Under the pieces are notes generated by a model. That model saw only the letters and a list, made by a program, of their open reading frames with translations. It was not told the DNA's origin and searched no databases. The position numbers and the translations under genes are program-made. Positions 25,701 to 33,639 of a DNA stretch of 64,000 nucleotides are shown here, in pieces. The first letter of the stretch is position 1; the number at the start of each line of letters is the position of its first letter. The DNA is from Zhengella sp020637775 (GTDB lineage Bacteria > Pseudomonadota > Alphaproteobacteria > Rhizobiales > Rhizobiaceae). The stretch is taken from contig NZ_JAWKWO010000003.1 of NCBI RefSeq assembly GCF_041397485.1, positions 496,001-560,000 on the forward strand, read 5' to 3'.

Positions 25701-28276
25701 CGCAGGCGAATCGTCTCGGAATTCGCCGAGAGCCTGCCGGTCACTTCGTCCGCTGCCGTATCGAAGCGGCTGCGAATGGCACCGGCGGTTTCGTCCAGCC
25801 GCCCGGTGATCCCCGTGGCCGTCGAATCGAGCTGGATGCGGATCGTCTCGGCCGTCTCGCTCAACCTGCCGGTCACGGCGTTTCCGGTCTCACTGATCTG
25901 TGAGGTGACAGAGGCGCCGGTACTGTCGACACGGCTGCTGAGATCGGTCGCGGTTTCGACCATCCGTTCGGTGACCGAGCCTGCGGTTGCGGCAAGATTG
26001 TTGCGAATGGAATTGGCCGCGGCTTCCACACGGGAGACCAGCTTTTCGGAGGTTTCCTCGACATGGCTGCCGGCATTGCGCGCGGTTTCGTCCAGCCGGC
26101 TGGAAAGGGTGCCGGCGGTTTCCTCGAACCGGCTGGCAATGGCAGCCGTCTTCTCGTCAAACGAACCGGTGAGGGCCGCCGTCCTTTCGTCGAAGGCGCT
26201 GGTTATGGCCGTGGTGCGCTGCTCAAGATTGCCCGTGATCGCCGCGGCCCTTTCGTCGAGCGCACCGGTCAGGGCGGTCGTCTTCTCATCGAAAGCGCCG
26301 GTTATGGCGGCCGTCTTTTCGTTGAATGTGTCGGCAATGATGGCCGACTTTTCCTCGAACGCGCCGGTGATGGCCGTGGTCCGCTCTTCCAGGCCGGCGG
26401 CTATGGTGGCGGCGTTTTCCTCCAGGCGGCTGCGCAGGGCGGCCGTCTTTTCGTCCAGCATGGCGCCGGTGTTGGAGACGAAGCCGGCCATGTCTTCGCT
26501 GATGGCCGTTTTGCCCTGTTCGATGAGGCCGCTGACCTCGTCGCGTCCGGCATTGAATGTGGTGGCGATCTCGCGGGTACGCTCCAGCAGGGATTCGTTG
26601 ATCTGGCGTGCGCGGGCTTCCAGCGCCTCGTTGAGCCGCTGCGTTCCCGTGTCGAGGGCCTGTGCGCGGGTTTCGAACTCGCCGATCAGCGCCTGACCGC
26701 GTTCGGCCAGCGTCGCCTGGATCTCGTTCAGGCGGCGGTCGAATTCGCTGTTCAGCGAGGCAGACGTGTCGCCGAGCAGGGAAACGAGACCGGAGCCGCG
26801 CTCTTCCAGCATCACATTGAGCGCATTCGTCCGCTCTTCCAGCGCGGAAGACAGGCTGCTGGTGCGCTCGTCGAGCACCGAAGACAGGCGCCCCGTCTTT
26901 TCCTCGATGGCGGCGCCGAGGCTGCCGGACCGCTCATCCAGGGCGGATGTCAGCGTGGCAGCGCTTTCGTTCAGGCGCTCCACCAAGGCACGGGTGCGTT
27001 CGTCGATGGAGGCGGACAAGGTGCCGGCAGCGGCTTCCGTCCTCTCGCTCAGCGTGGCGATCCGCGTGTCGAGCAGGTTGGCGAACGCCTCGCCCGATGT
27101 GGAAATGCGGTTGGTGATGGCGTCGGTGCGCTCGTCGATGGTCTGGAAGATCGCAGACCCGCTGTCATTGATCCGGCTGACAAGGTTCTCGCCCGACAGG
27201 TTGATCTGGGTGGCGAGTTGGCGGGCGGCATCGAGCACGTTGGTCTTGATGATGTCGGAAGAGCGCGACATCTCCTCCTTCAACTGTTCATGCGTCCCGG
27301 AGATGGAAGAGCGCACGCGTTCGGCGTGGGAAATCACCGCCTCGCGTTCGTTTCCGAGGCCATCGACCAGCGTGCGGATGCGGATCTCGTTGTCGGAATA
27401 GGCGCGTTCGAGTTCGTTGACTTCCGAATGGACGAGCGTTTCCAGTTCGACGGCGCGCGCCAGCGTGCGCTCTATGCCTTCGCCAAGCGCCTGGACCTCG
27501 CGCCGCACGGCCTGGCCCACGGTGGCCACACGGTCGGTGGCCAGATGTTCCGGCTCGGCCAGCCGGTAGGCGATTTCCGTCATGCTCTGAGCGGCGAGCT
27601 TCATGTCCTGGGCGCGGCGCACCATGACGCCGAAGGCCCAGAAAAGCATGCAGGGAACAAGGATCGCGACCGAAAGGCCGATGGCGTAAGGCGTGGTCGC
27701 GAATTCCTGGAACGACGAGATTTCCCAGATCTGCGGCGAGAACAGCATGTCGCCGATCGCCATGCCGCCCAGAATCCAGACGACGCAAAGGCCGGCGATG
27801 ACCCAGTAGATGGCCGTCGAGGAGCGCCGGTTCATGGCCTTGAGAAGGGCACGGTGGTCGCGCTGCCGGTCGTCATTGGCGGCGGCGATGGCAGCGGGCT
27901 GACGTGGCGTTTCCTGCCTGCCGGCATCTGTCTGCGCGGAAGGCTTCGGTGTCAATGCTGCGTCGGCGGCGGGGTCGATGGCGGGCTTCCGGTCCTTGAC
28001 GGCGCCGGCTGCGGCCGCACCCGCGGCCGCACTTGCCGTGGCTGCCGCAGCAGCGCCGCCCGCCGGGTCCGTATCGTCGGCGCTCTTGCCTGCCGATGCG
28101 ATCTCGCCGGCGGCGGCATCAATCCGTGCCTCGAAATCATCAAGGGAATCCCCGAGATCCAGGTCGATGTCCTCCACATCGCTGGCGTCGAGGTCGAAGT
28201 CGATGTCGAGCTCTTCATCAAGCGCCGAATCCACTGCCTGGTCCAGATCAGCCGTCTGTTTGGGTGTCGTCGCCAT
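22751..28276 (-). CDS. Giant membrane-anchored coiled-coil protein, GPR-like (apolipoprotein-type repeats)
   Basis: An 1841-residue protein. Residues 1-150 are cytoplasmic and acidic, rich in Asp, then Ala. Two helices cross the membrane (about 154-176 and 197-218). Residues about 225-1640 are helical and coiled-coil, with an array of 11-residue repeats best seen around 640-760 (units such as EKTAAITGAFD and ERTAALTGSFD). A Pro/Ala-rich linker follows, and the last 110 residues form a compact conserved domain (AIDHEAAMDLWKRYSNGERN). This architecture matches GROWTH POLE RING protein of Agrobacterium, needed for polar growth, which is about 2100 residues. Orthology is inferred from layout and family, not from alignment. 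Confidence 0.85.
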   Translation of the reverse strand: MATTPKQTADLDQAVDSALDEELDIDFDLDASDVEDIDLDLGDSLDDFEARIDAAAGEIASAGKSADDTDPAGGAAAAATASAAAGAAAAGAVKDRKPAIDPAADAALTPKPSAQTDAGRQETPRQPAAIAAANDDRQRDHRALLKAMNRRSSTAIYWVIAGLCVVWILGGMAIGDMLFSPQIWEISSFQEFATTPYAIGLSVAILVPCMLFWAFGVMVRRAQDMKLAAQSMTEIAYRLAEPEHLATDRVATVGQAVRREVQALGEGIERTLARAVELETLVHSEVNELERAYSDNEIRIRTLVDGLGNEREAVISHAERVRSSISGTHEQLKEEMSRSSDIIKTNVLDAARQLATQINLSGENLVSRINDSGSAIFQTIDERTDAITNRISTSGEAFANLLDTRIATLSERTEAAAGTLSASIDERTRALVERLNESAATLTSALDERSGSLGAAIEEKTGRLSSVLDERTSSLSSALEERTNALNVMLEERGSGLVSLLGDTSASLNSEFDRRLNEIQATLAERGQALIGEFETRAQALDTGTQRLNEALEARARQINESLLERTREIATTFNAGRDEVSGLIEQGKTAISEDMAGFVSNTGAMLDEKTAALRSRLEENAATIAAGLEERTTAITGAFEEKSAIIADTFNEKTAAITGAFDEKTTALTGALDERAAAITGNLEQRTTAITSAFDERTAALTGSFDEKTAAIASRFEETAGTLSSRLDETARNAGSHVEETSEKLVSRVEAAANSIRNNLAATAGSVTERMVETATDLSSRVDSTGASVTSQISETGNAVTGRLSETAETIRIQLDSTATGITGRLDETAGAIRSRFDTAADEVTGRLSANSETIRLRLDETASEVAGRLDQTSTSMAGRLNETFNLLTGQLDETANRMAIRLDDARQQIGALLADDIEKAAAARDRLAEQLSADFARTSESREQLARFISDEISRAEADRSRIAALIGEEVSKIDGHRQQILDAMAGEFARAGEDRDAFREAISRHLENFQAIRSQITADVEKDVEKLETAFLRQSGIIDERTSTMERALSIGVDNVRKALEQSAGTVAQSLRDRIIEATAHLQSETGRSFDEAQRQIADRTADLERVFSEATQRFGGQADQTVARVEQALTDADRVLAETVGSSSNALQQRIDAIIAALSEKDAHIGAMIERNAEQVRTAIADIENAFMNVDGRLLDRATATTEQLESRSQAIAGIFADLQSRMAGEADAVVQRLGNQITDAERRLADGAEQIAARLGEKVAESESQLTAKADAIAGTFRAVNQHITQGTSDAARTIAASAEDLNATLAQRTADMSRVLDEEARPLVERFAASGDAMKQTLEQATAEASQRLRAENQALVNALQARTAETLSAVESASTSLTENVDSLIGRLTASNARLGQLIDMARSNLGEVDERLAATTESFSARAERAAQTFSTSANILETSTTKLGELSTGALTQIASLARRLEEHGELLNNASTVIGSAQGNLDATLSERREALENLSSGLIAKSEEIQNAMRGFEALVTRSASAAEGRTRDTAEQMREAIQQVIDAATERFSGATDEIRRSAGAIRSELEATREELRRGVLDMPEEARESTTAMRRAVSEQINALKELSEIVTRSGRAFGVSQQPAQPAPQPPAPARAERPAPAPAPAPAPAPAPEPQYRAAMDYSRSEAPARPATPAREPAPQAEQSGGWVQDLLRRASADEAPAPRRPVADTRSPRQVVDSLNSISVDIARAIDHEAAMDLWKRYSNGERNVFTRRLYTLKGQQTFDEIRSKYQSSGEFRTVVDRYCDDFERLLADVTRNERDPSVAQSYLASEQGKVYTMLAHASGRLR

Positions 28277-28600
28277 ACCGCATTACTTTCTTTCTGGCAG
28301 GACTCGCCTGCATGTCGCACACATCCGGTCCCTGCCTCCGGACGCAGTTCGAGCCCCACGTTACTCCAACACTGCGTATCGTAGTGGCACACCGAGGGAA
28401 TTGAAACCGGCAAACGCGGCGATGCTTAAATGTTTAAACATAAGGTTAACAGCCTGTGGCCAGCGGCATTTCCCGTTCGGATTTTTCAGGCGCGAATCCG
28501 GCAAAAGCATGAAGAAGATGTGGCAAATGCAGGCGTTAACCCGATCTCCACAGGCTTCATGCCATCATCCAGGCTGTCAGGACAAAGCGGGGACAGCATC
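28277..28600. promoter_or_regulatory. Divergent promoter region of GPR-like and Hpt genes
   Basis: 324 bases with no convincing gene. It holds a perfect palindrome, ATGTTTAAACAT (28430-28441), and three TTAA words at 28426, 28434 and 28446. The second and third are 8 bases apart, one more than the TTAA-N7-TTAA of the cell-cycle regulator CtrA. Another TTAAC is at 28536. Confidence 0.4.
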
Positions 28601-28975
28601 ATGGCAGCGTGCAAAAGGGAAAATGTCGCCTTTGACCGGCCTGGCGGGGAAACCTGTCCGAAGGCCTCCAGGAGGCCCATCGACATGGACCAACTGGAAA
28701 AGCAGACATCGGGCGATCGTGCGCTGGAGCAGGATGTGCTGGCCATGTTCGCCCAGCAGGCCGCGCTGACGCTCGACGCCATCGCCTCCGCCGACGCGGC
28801 GGCGCGCAAACGCCTTGTGCATACGCTGAAGGGATCGGCGCGCAGCATTGGCGCCATGCGGCTGGCGGCATCCTGCGAGCGCGTCGAAGGCACACCGATG
28901 GAAGCCAGGGCGATTGCCGGGCTGGCGCGCGAGGTGGGCGCCGTGCGCGATTTCATCGCTGCCATCTGCCGCTGA
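28601..28975 (+). CDS. Small Hpt-domain phosphotransfer protein
   Basis: A 124-residue protein that is essentially one histidine phosphotransfer domain. The phosphorylatable His74 lies in VHTLKGSARSIGAMRLA, the classic HxLKGSA context, within a four-helix bundle. Such proteins pass phosphate between a hybrid kinase and a response regulator. No kinase or regulator is adjacent; cckA, about 11 kb away, is a hybrid kinase, but its known partner ChpT is a different, larger protein. The ATG at 28601 was chosen because the upstream open frame is not domain-like. The ribosome site is weak. Confidence 0.75.
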   Translation: MAACKRENVAFDRPGGETCPKASRRPIDMDQLEKQTSGDRALEQDVLAMFAQQAALTLDAIASADAAARKRLVHTLKGSARSIGAMRLAASCERVEGTPMEARAIAGLAREVGAVRDFIAAICR

Positions 28976-29033
28976 GTCGAAATCGGGGCCGGCACGCGAC
29001 GGGCGAGTTGACTTGAGGCGTTGATGGGTTAGA

Positions 29034-29052
29034 GCGTTCGCCAAACGAACGC
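29034..29052. promoter_or_regulatory. Inverted repeat upstream of ferredoxin gene
   Basis: GCGTTCG (29034-29040) and CGAACGC (29046-29052) with a 5-base centre, 21 bases before the ferredoxin ATG. It could be a small leader hairpin or a binding site; it has no T tract. Confidence 0.4.
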
Positions 29053-29073
29053 GAAGACTGGACCCGGAGGCCC

Positions 29074-29394
29074 ATGACCCATATCACCTTCGTCACCCAC
29101 GATGGCGTACGCCATGAGATCGAGGCCGAGAACGGCACCACCGTGATGGAGAACGCCATCAAGAATTCCGTACCCGGAATCGAGGCGGAATGCGGCGGCG
29201 CATGCGCTTGCGCCACCTGCCATGTCTATGTCGACGAGGCCTGGTTGGAAAGGACCGGCGCGCCGCAGGCCATGGAAGAGGACATGCTCGACTTCGCCCA
29301 TGAGCCGAAGCCGACATCGAGGCTTTCATGCCAGATCATTGTTTCCGAGGCGCTCGACGGTCTTGTCGTCCACGTGCCGGAACGGCAGGCCTGA
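29074..29394 (+). CDS. Adrenodoxin-type [2Fe-2S] ferredoxin
   Basis: A 106-residue electron carrier. The cluster ligands are Cys40, Cys46 and Cys49 in ECGGACACATC and Cys86 in SRLSCQI, the spacing of vertebrate-type (adrenodoxin-like) ferredoxins. Cys44 is an extra cysteine often seen in this motif. The start has a strong GGAGG ribosome site. In alphaproteobacteria such proteins donate electrons to cytochromes P450, Rieske oxygenases or Fe-S and heme assembly. No oxygenase lies nearby, so a housekeeping role is more likely. Confidence 0.93.
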   Translation: MTHITFVTHDGVRHEIEAENGTTVMENAIKNSVPGIEAECGGACACATCHVYVDEAWLERTGAPQAMEEDMLDFAHEPKPTSRLSCQIIVSEALDGLVVHVPERQA

Positions 29395-29425
29395 TCCGCC
29401 GCCGGATCGTCGCTGCCGGCATGCA

Positions 29426-30961
29426 TCACTCGGCGGCGGTGCGCGAGGACGCGAGAAGATCGGGACCTTCCGGATCGCCCGGTGCGGTTTCCGATTGAAG
29501 ATCGGGGAAAGCCACGATGCGCCGGCCCTTGAGGTCGTTGCGCAGAACGATGAGGCCGTGTTCCTCGAAGAAGGCCAGAAAACGGCGCGCGCGGCGCGGG
29601 GAATGGCTGCCATAGGCCCGCGCAAGGGTGGCATCCGAGGGGCAGGGCGCCTGTTCGATCGCCGCGCGGGCCACGAGCAGGAAGACACCCTGGAGGTCTT
29701 CCGGCAGTCCGCGTGACAGAGCCACCGCCGACGCCCATTCCCCCGTGGCCGCCGTCTGAGCGCCGACGCCTGCGCGCGCCACCGCGAGGCGGTTCCTGAA
29801 GGCGCCCATGGCTGGCGCATCGCCGGGAATGCGGCGGATGCGGCAGCGCACGAGGAAATCCTGGAACAGTTCGGCATCGGTGCGAAAACCGGCTTCGGGA
29901 TCCGCCATCAGGTCTGCCATGACAGCGTCAAGGCCGGCCTCGCGCTCGGCTTCATCCACCGGGGCCGGTGCCTCTTCCCCTTGTGACAGGGGGGGGGCGG
30001 CGGCCTGCGCGGCGCGCTGGTCCGCGGCACGGGCAAGCTGTTCGAGAATGCCTTCGGCGGGCGGTGGCGGGGCGGGCCTGGCGGCGCGGCGAACCGGACG
30101 TGCAGCTTCCATGGCCGCATCCTTGAGGATGAGGTCGCGAGCGTCGGCCGGGGTCTCAGGCAAGGGCATCAGTTTCGGGCTGGAGGAGCGGGCCGAGGTC
30201 TCCACCCCGCCGATCACATAGGGCACGGGACGGCGCGACAGGGCCGGGCCGAGCGCGACGAAATGGCCGCGCTTGAGGTCGCGGAACATCTCTGCCTGAC
30301 GGCGTTCCATGCCCAGAAGATCGGCCGCCCGCGCCATGTCGATGTCGAGGAAGGTGCGGCCCATCAGGAAGTTGGATGCCTCCGCCGCCACGTTCTTGGC
30401 CAGCTTGGCGAGGCGTTGGGTGGCGATGACGCCGGCCAGGCCGCGCTTGCGGCCACGGCACATCAGGTTGGTCATGGCGCCCAGCGAGGCACGGCGGGCG
30501 TCGTCGGAGAATTCGCCAGCGGCAACCGGAGCGAACATCTGCGCTTCGTCGACGACGACAAGCATGGGATACCAATGGTCGCGCTCGGCATCGAAAAGGG
30601 CGTTGAGGAAGGACGCTGCGGCGCGCATCTGGCCCTCGATCTCAAGGCCTTCCAGATTGAGCACGGTGGAAACGCGGTGCTGGCGCACCCGCGCGGCAAT
30701 CACCTCCAGTTCCTCCAGTGGCCTGTTGGCATCCACCACCAGGTGCCCGAAGCGGTCTGCCAGGGTGACGAAATCCCCTTCCGGATCGACGATGCATTGC
30801 TGCACCCAGGGCGCGCTCTGCTCAAGAAGCCGGCGCAGCAGATGCGATTTGCCAGAGCCGGAATTGCCCTGCACCAGCAGGCGCGTGGCCAGAAGTTCTT
30901 CCAGGTCGATGAGCGCGGGCGCGCCGGCCGGCGCGGTTCCCATGTCGATGTCAATCTTCAT
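29426..30961 (-). CDS. HerA-like P-loop ATPase (DUF87)
   Basis: A 511-residue protein. Residues 1 to about 270 are a HerA/FtsK-type ATPase: Walker A LVQGNSGSGKSHLLRRLLEQ, Walker B MLVVVDEAQMFAP, and CRGRKRGLAGVIATQRLAKL as the sensor-like segment. Residues about 280-370 are a Pro/Ala-rich linker. The C-terminal 140 residues are helical, with a winged-helix-like end (ARRFLAFFEEHGLIVLRNDL). HerA proteins translocate DNA with the nuclease NurA in archaea, or act in defence with SIR2-type partners. Here there is no such partner, only the convergent ferredoxin gene and a DUF922 gene. Function is therefore open. Confidence 0.85.
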   Translation of the reverse strand: MKIDIDMGTAPAGAPALIDLEELLATRLLVQGNSGSGKSHLLRRLLEQSAPWVQQCIVDPEGDFVTLADRFGHLVVDANRPLEELEVIAARVRQHRVSTVLNLEGLEIEGQMRAAASFLNALFDAERDHWYPMLVVVDEAQMFAPVAAGEFSDDARRASLGAMTNLMCRGRKRGLAGVIATQRLAKLAKNVAAEASNFLMGRTFLDIDMARAADLLGMERRQAEMFRDLKRGHFVALGPALSRRPVPYVIGGVETSARSSSPKLMPLPETPADARDLILKDAAMEAARPVRRAARPAPPPPAEGILEQLARAADQRAAQAAAPPLSQGEEAPAPVDEAEREAGLDAVMADLMADPEAGFRTDAELFQDFLVRCRIRRIPGDAPAMGAFRNRLAVARAGVGAQTAATGEWASAVALSRGLPEDLQGVFLLVARAAIEQAPCPSDATLARAYGSHSPRRARRFLAFFEEHGLIVLRNDLKGRRIVAFPDLQSETAPGDPEGPDLLASSRTAAE

Positions 30962-31095
30962 TGGCGAACAGGTTGTCTCGTCGGGGCGGGGGCGAATCGG
31001 CGGTGCCCGGTTTCATCCCTCCTGTTGCCAAGCCGGCGCGGCGGGTTCAACCCGCAAGGCTGGCCCGGCGGCGCTAACCCACAGCCGAATTCGTC

Positions 31096-31695
31096 TCAAT
31101 TCGTGCTGCGCCCGCGCCTGGCGATGAGCTTTTCGAGGCGCCGTTCGAATTCATTGCCTTCCTTGCGGTCGAAGGCGGCATGGGCCTCGTCATTCGCTTT
31201 CATGATACGGTCGGTGACGCGTCCCACCTCCTTTTCCAGCGCCGCGCAGCGGTTGCGCGCGGGCAGGCGGTCCAGGGCGCGTTCAAGCTTGCGGGCGTGG
31301 TCGGCGGCAATGTCGACGTGATGGTTCTCGTGGCGCAGGATGTCCTGGTCGAGCGCGTTCCAGAACCGGGCCGTTTCGGGGGATGCTCCGCCGGGGCGCT
31401 TCCAGCGCGGCAGTGTCATGGTGGCGACGAGGCGGACCCGAACTTGCGAAATGCGGCAGGCGCTTGCCTTCTCGGCATATTCGACGCGGGTCTTGAACTC
31501 CATGCGCGTGGCGGCAGGATGCCCCTTGTGGCCACCGAGCCTGGGACCGTGCCTTTCAAGCTGCCGCTGGATCTCCTGCACGGTCGCGCCGCCGATCTGG
31601 TAGTATTTCTTCGCCGTGCTGATCTCGGCCGCCAGGCAAGGAGCGGCCGCCAGGCATGACAGGAAAAGGGCGAATGAAAGCGGTCGAAACGGCAT
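31096..31695 (-). CDS. DUF922 putative secreted metalloprotease
   Basis: A 199-residue protein with a signal peptide (LSFALFLSCLAAAPCLA) and the DUF922 domain. The key motif is ILRHENHHVDIAADHARK, an HExxH-like HENHH that suggests zinc binding, which is the reason the family is described as Zn-dependent proteases. The active site is predicted only. Expected location is the periplasm. The ATG at 31695 follows GGGGAGCCC, and the upstream open frame lacks family resemblance. It is divergent from folP, with 159 bases between. Confidence 0.85.
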   Translation of the reverse strand: MPFRPLSFALFLSCLAAAPCLAAEISTAKKYYQIGGATVQEIQRQLERHGPRLGGHKGHPAATRMEFKTRVEYAEKASACRISQVRVRLVATMTLPRWKRPGGASPETARFWNALDQDILRHENHHVDIAADHARKLERALDRLPARNRCAALEKEVGRVTDRIMKANDEAHAAFDRKEGNEFERRLEKLIARRGRSTN

Positions 31696-31854
31696 GAAGG
31701 GCTCCCCGGTAAAAACACTCTGGTCCGCCCCGGCACCAAATGCAAACGCTTTGACATGCGGCCGGGTTTCGGCGGCCGGCGCGAAAGGAATTGATTTTCC
31801 TGCGTCATGCGCCCAAAGGTGCCCGCAGTTCTTCCGGCGGTCAGGGAATGTCCC

Positions 31855-32709
31855 ATGAAATCGAGAAACTGGCAGCTTGCCCATGGCCGCAGCCTGCGCC
31901 TGGGCCGTGAGGGAATCCTGATGGGGATCCTCAATGTCACGCCCGATTCCTTTTCGGACGGCGGGCGTTTCGATGCTGTGGACCGGGCGCTGGAGCAGGC
32001 GCGGCGGATGATCGCGGAAGGCGCCGCGATCATCGACATCGGCGGGGAATCGACCCGTCCGGGCGCCGAGCCTGTCAGCGCCGCCAGTGAGCAGGAGCGC
32101 GTGCTCCCCGTCATCCGGGCGCTGTCGGGCAAGGACGGCCCGGTCATTTCCGTCGATACCTATCGCGCGCAGACCGCCCGGCTGGCGGTGGAAGCCGGAG
32201 CGCATATCGTCAATGATGTGTGGGGGCTGCAGCGGGAACCGGCGATCGCCAGGCTGGCAGCCGAAACCGGCGCCGGCCTGGTCATCATGCATACGGGGCG
32301 CGAGCGCGAACGGCTGGCCGATGTCATTGCCGACCAGCGGCTCTTCCTCGAACGGTCCTTGCAGATCGCAGCCGGTGCCGGTGTGGCTGCGGAACAGATC
32401 ATGCTCGATCCGGGTTTCGGGTTCGCCAAGGATGCGCATGAGAATTTCGCGCTGATGGCGCGGTTCGGCGAGTTGCACGCGCTGGGCTACCCGCTTCTGG
32501 CCGGAACGTCGCGCAAGCGCTTCGTCGGGCATGCGACCGGGCGCGAGGGCGACGGGCGCGATATCGGCACGGCCGCCACGACGGCGCTGCTGCGCGTGAA
32601 GGGCGCTGCCGTAATCCGGGTGCATGATGTCGCAATCAATCGGGATGCGATGCGCATCGCGGATGCGATGATGGCCGAAATGCCGCAATCGAAGGAAGCA
32701 GGCTCATGA
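31855..32709 (+). CDS. folP: Dihydropteroate synthase
   Basis: A 284-residue TIM-barrel enzyme joining p-aminobenzoate to hydroxymethyl-dihydropterin diphosphate in folate synthesis; it is the sulfonamide target. Signature 1 is MGILNVTPDSFSDGG and signature 2 is IDIGGESTRPGAEPVS. LDPGFGFAKDAHENF and LLAGTSRKRFVG hold further pterin and phosphate contacts. The ATG at 31855 is preferred, with AGGGA upstream; the upstream ATG at 31807 would add 16 atypical residues. It overlaps folB by 4 bases (ATGA). Confidence 0.95.
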   Translation: MKSRNWQLAHGRSLRLGREGILMGILNVTPDSFSDGGRFDAVDRALEQARRMIAEGAAIIDIGGESTRPGAEPVSAASEQERVLPVIRALSGKDGPVISVDTYRAQTARLAVEAGAHIVNDVWGLQREPAIARLAAETGAGLVIMHTGRERERLADVIADQRLFLERSLQIAAGAGVAAEQIMLDPGFGFAKDAHENFALMARFGELHALGYPLLAGTSRKRFVGHATGREGDGRDIGTAATTALLRVKGAAVIRVHDVAINRDAMRIADAMMAEMPQSKEAGS

Positions 32710-33074
32710 GCATCTACACGATCCGGATGAAGAACTGCGCCTTCTTCGCCCGCCACGGCGTGCATGACGAGGAGGAGAGGCTGGGCCAGCGCTTCTACGT
32801 GGACGCGGAACTGACGGTGGATGCCGGCAATGCCCTCGTTCGCGATTCGATCGAGAATACCGTGGATTACGGCACGGCCTTCACCGCCATCGAACGGATC
32901 ATCACGGGAAAGCGGCGCTACCTGATCGAGGCGCTGGCGCTGGAATGCGCGAAATCCCTGTGCGAGCATTTTCCGCAGATCAGCCGCGCCGAGATCACTG
33001 TGCGCAAGCCCAATGCGCCGGTTCCCGGTGTGCTGGACCATGTCGAGGTGACGGTTGCCTGGCCGCAGGAGTGA
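32706..33074 (+). CDS. folB: Dihydroneopterin aldolase
   Basis: A 122-residue enzyme that cleaves dihydroneopterin to the hydroxymethyl pterin used by FolK. Family features are RMKNCAFFARHGVHDEEERLGQRF near the start (Glu after the His-Gly), VDYGTAFTAIERII in the middle and a catalytic Lys in ITVRKPNAPVPG. The start codon overlaps the folP stop, so translation is coupled. It is the second gene of a compact folP-folB-folK operon. Confidence 0.95.
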   Translation: MSIYTIRMKNCAFFARHGVHDEEERLGQRFYVDAELTVDAGNALVRDSIENTVDYGTAFTAIERIITGKRRYLIEALALECAKSLCEHFPQISRAEITVRKPNAPVPGVLDHVEVTVAWPQE

Positions 33075-33606
33075 ACCCGCCGATGCCGTATGGCTTGGCC
33101 TGGGCGGCAATGTCGGCGCGGTGGAAGCTGCCATGGCTGGTGTGCTCCAGGCGCTGGACCATCGCGCGGACACGCGGGTGACGGCGGTTTCCGGCCTGTT
33201 CAGCACGCCGCCATGGGGGGTAGAGGACCAGCCGGATTTCCTGAATTGTTGCGCGGCGATTGAAACGTCGCTCGCGCCGGAAGCGCTGCTCGATGCCTGT
33301 CTTGCCCTTGAACAGCACTGGCGAAGGGAGCGGAAACTGCGCTGGGGGCCGCGCACGATCGATATCGACATTCTTGCCCACGCGCGTCCACCCGTGGACG
33401 AGCCGGGGCTGACGATTCCCCATCCGCGCGCCCGTGAGCGGGCATTCGTGCTCGTCCCGCTGGCGGAAATCGCTCCGGACGTCATGCTGGAAGGGGCAAC
33501 GGCCGGTTCGCTGGCAGCGCAATGCGACCAGCAGGGGATGAAGCGGCTGCAACGGGCGGCGGACTGGTGGCGCGCGCCCCTGCCCATGAAAAAAGCCGGC
33601 GCATAG
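33055..33606 (+). CDS. folK: 2-amino-4-hydroxy-6-hydroxymethyldihydropteridine diphosphokinase
   Basis: A 183-residue enzyme that pyrophosphorylates the pterin for FolP. Typical segments are VWLGLGGNVG, the SGLFSTPPWG loop, and WGPRTIDIDIL with the two magnesium-binding Asp residues, followed by IPHPRARERAFVLVPL. No ATG or GTG exists in frame before the first strand. The TTG at 33055 has GAGGTG 5 bases upstream and is the best start, 20 bases inside folB. The rare start codon probably lowers FolK output relative to the other two enzymes. Confidence 0.93.
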   Translation: MPGRRSEPADAVWLGLGGNVGAVEAAMAGVLQALDHRADTRVTAVSGLFSTPPWGVEDQPDFLNCCAAIETSLAPEALLDACLALEQHWRRERKLRWGPRTIDIDILAHARPPVDEPGLTIPHPRARERAFVLVPLAEIAPDVMLEGATAGSLAAQCDQQGMKRLQRAADWWRAPLPMKKAGA

Positions 33607-33614
33607 GCCGGCTT
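33593..33614. terminator. Bidirectional terminator at end of folate operon
   Basis: 8-bp arms AAGCCGGC (33593-33600) and GCCGGCTT (33607-33614). The folK stop lies in the loop. A run of A precedes it, which gives a T run in the minus direction for the convergent gene at 33640. Its T tract in the plus direction is short. Confidence 0.6.
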
Positions 33615-33639
33615 CATATGCTTGCGGCTTGCAAGGACG

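Noticed and set aside
22700..28276. Idea that the repeats in the GPR-like gene are a CRISPR or satellite array
   Set aside because: The 33-base periodicity is in frame, encodes degenerate 11-residue helical units and has no identical repeats with unique spacers.
24413..28384. Long open frames on the plus strand opposite the GPR-like gene (up to 773 codons)
   Set aside because: They are the GC-rich antisense of a repetitive coding region. The minus-strand frame has a proper start, membrane helices, repeats and a conserved end; the plus-strand ones have none.
29036..29050. GTTC-N7-GAAC before the ferredoxin gene as a LexA site
   Set aside because: The alphaproteobacterial LexA site is a direct repeat (GTTC-N7-GTTC or GAAC-N7-GAAC); this one is inverted.
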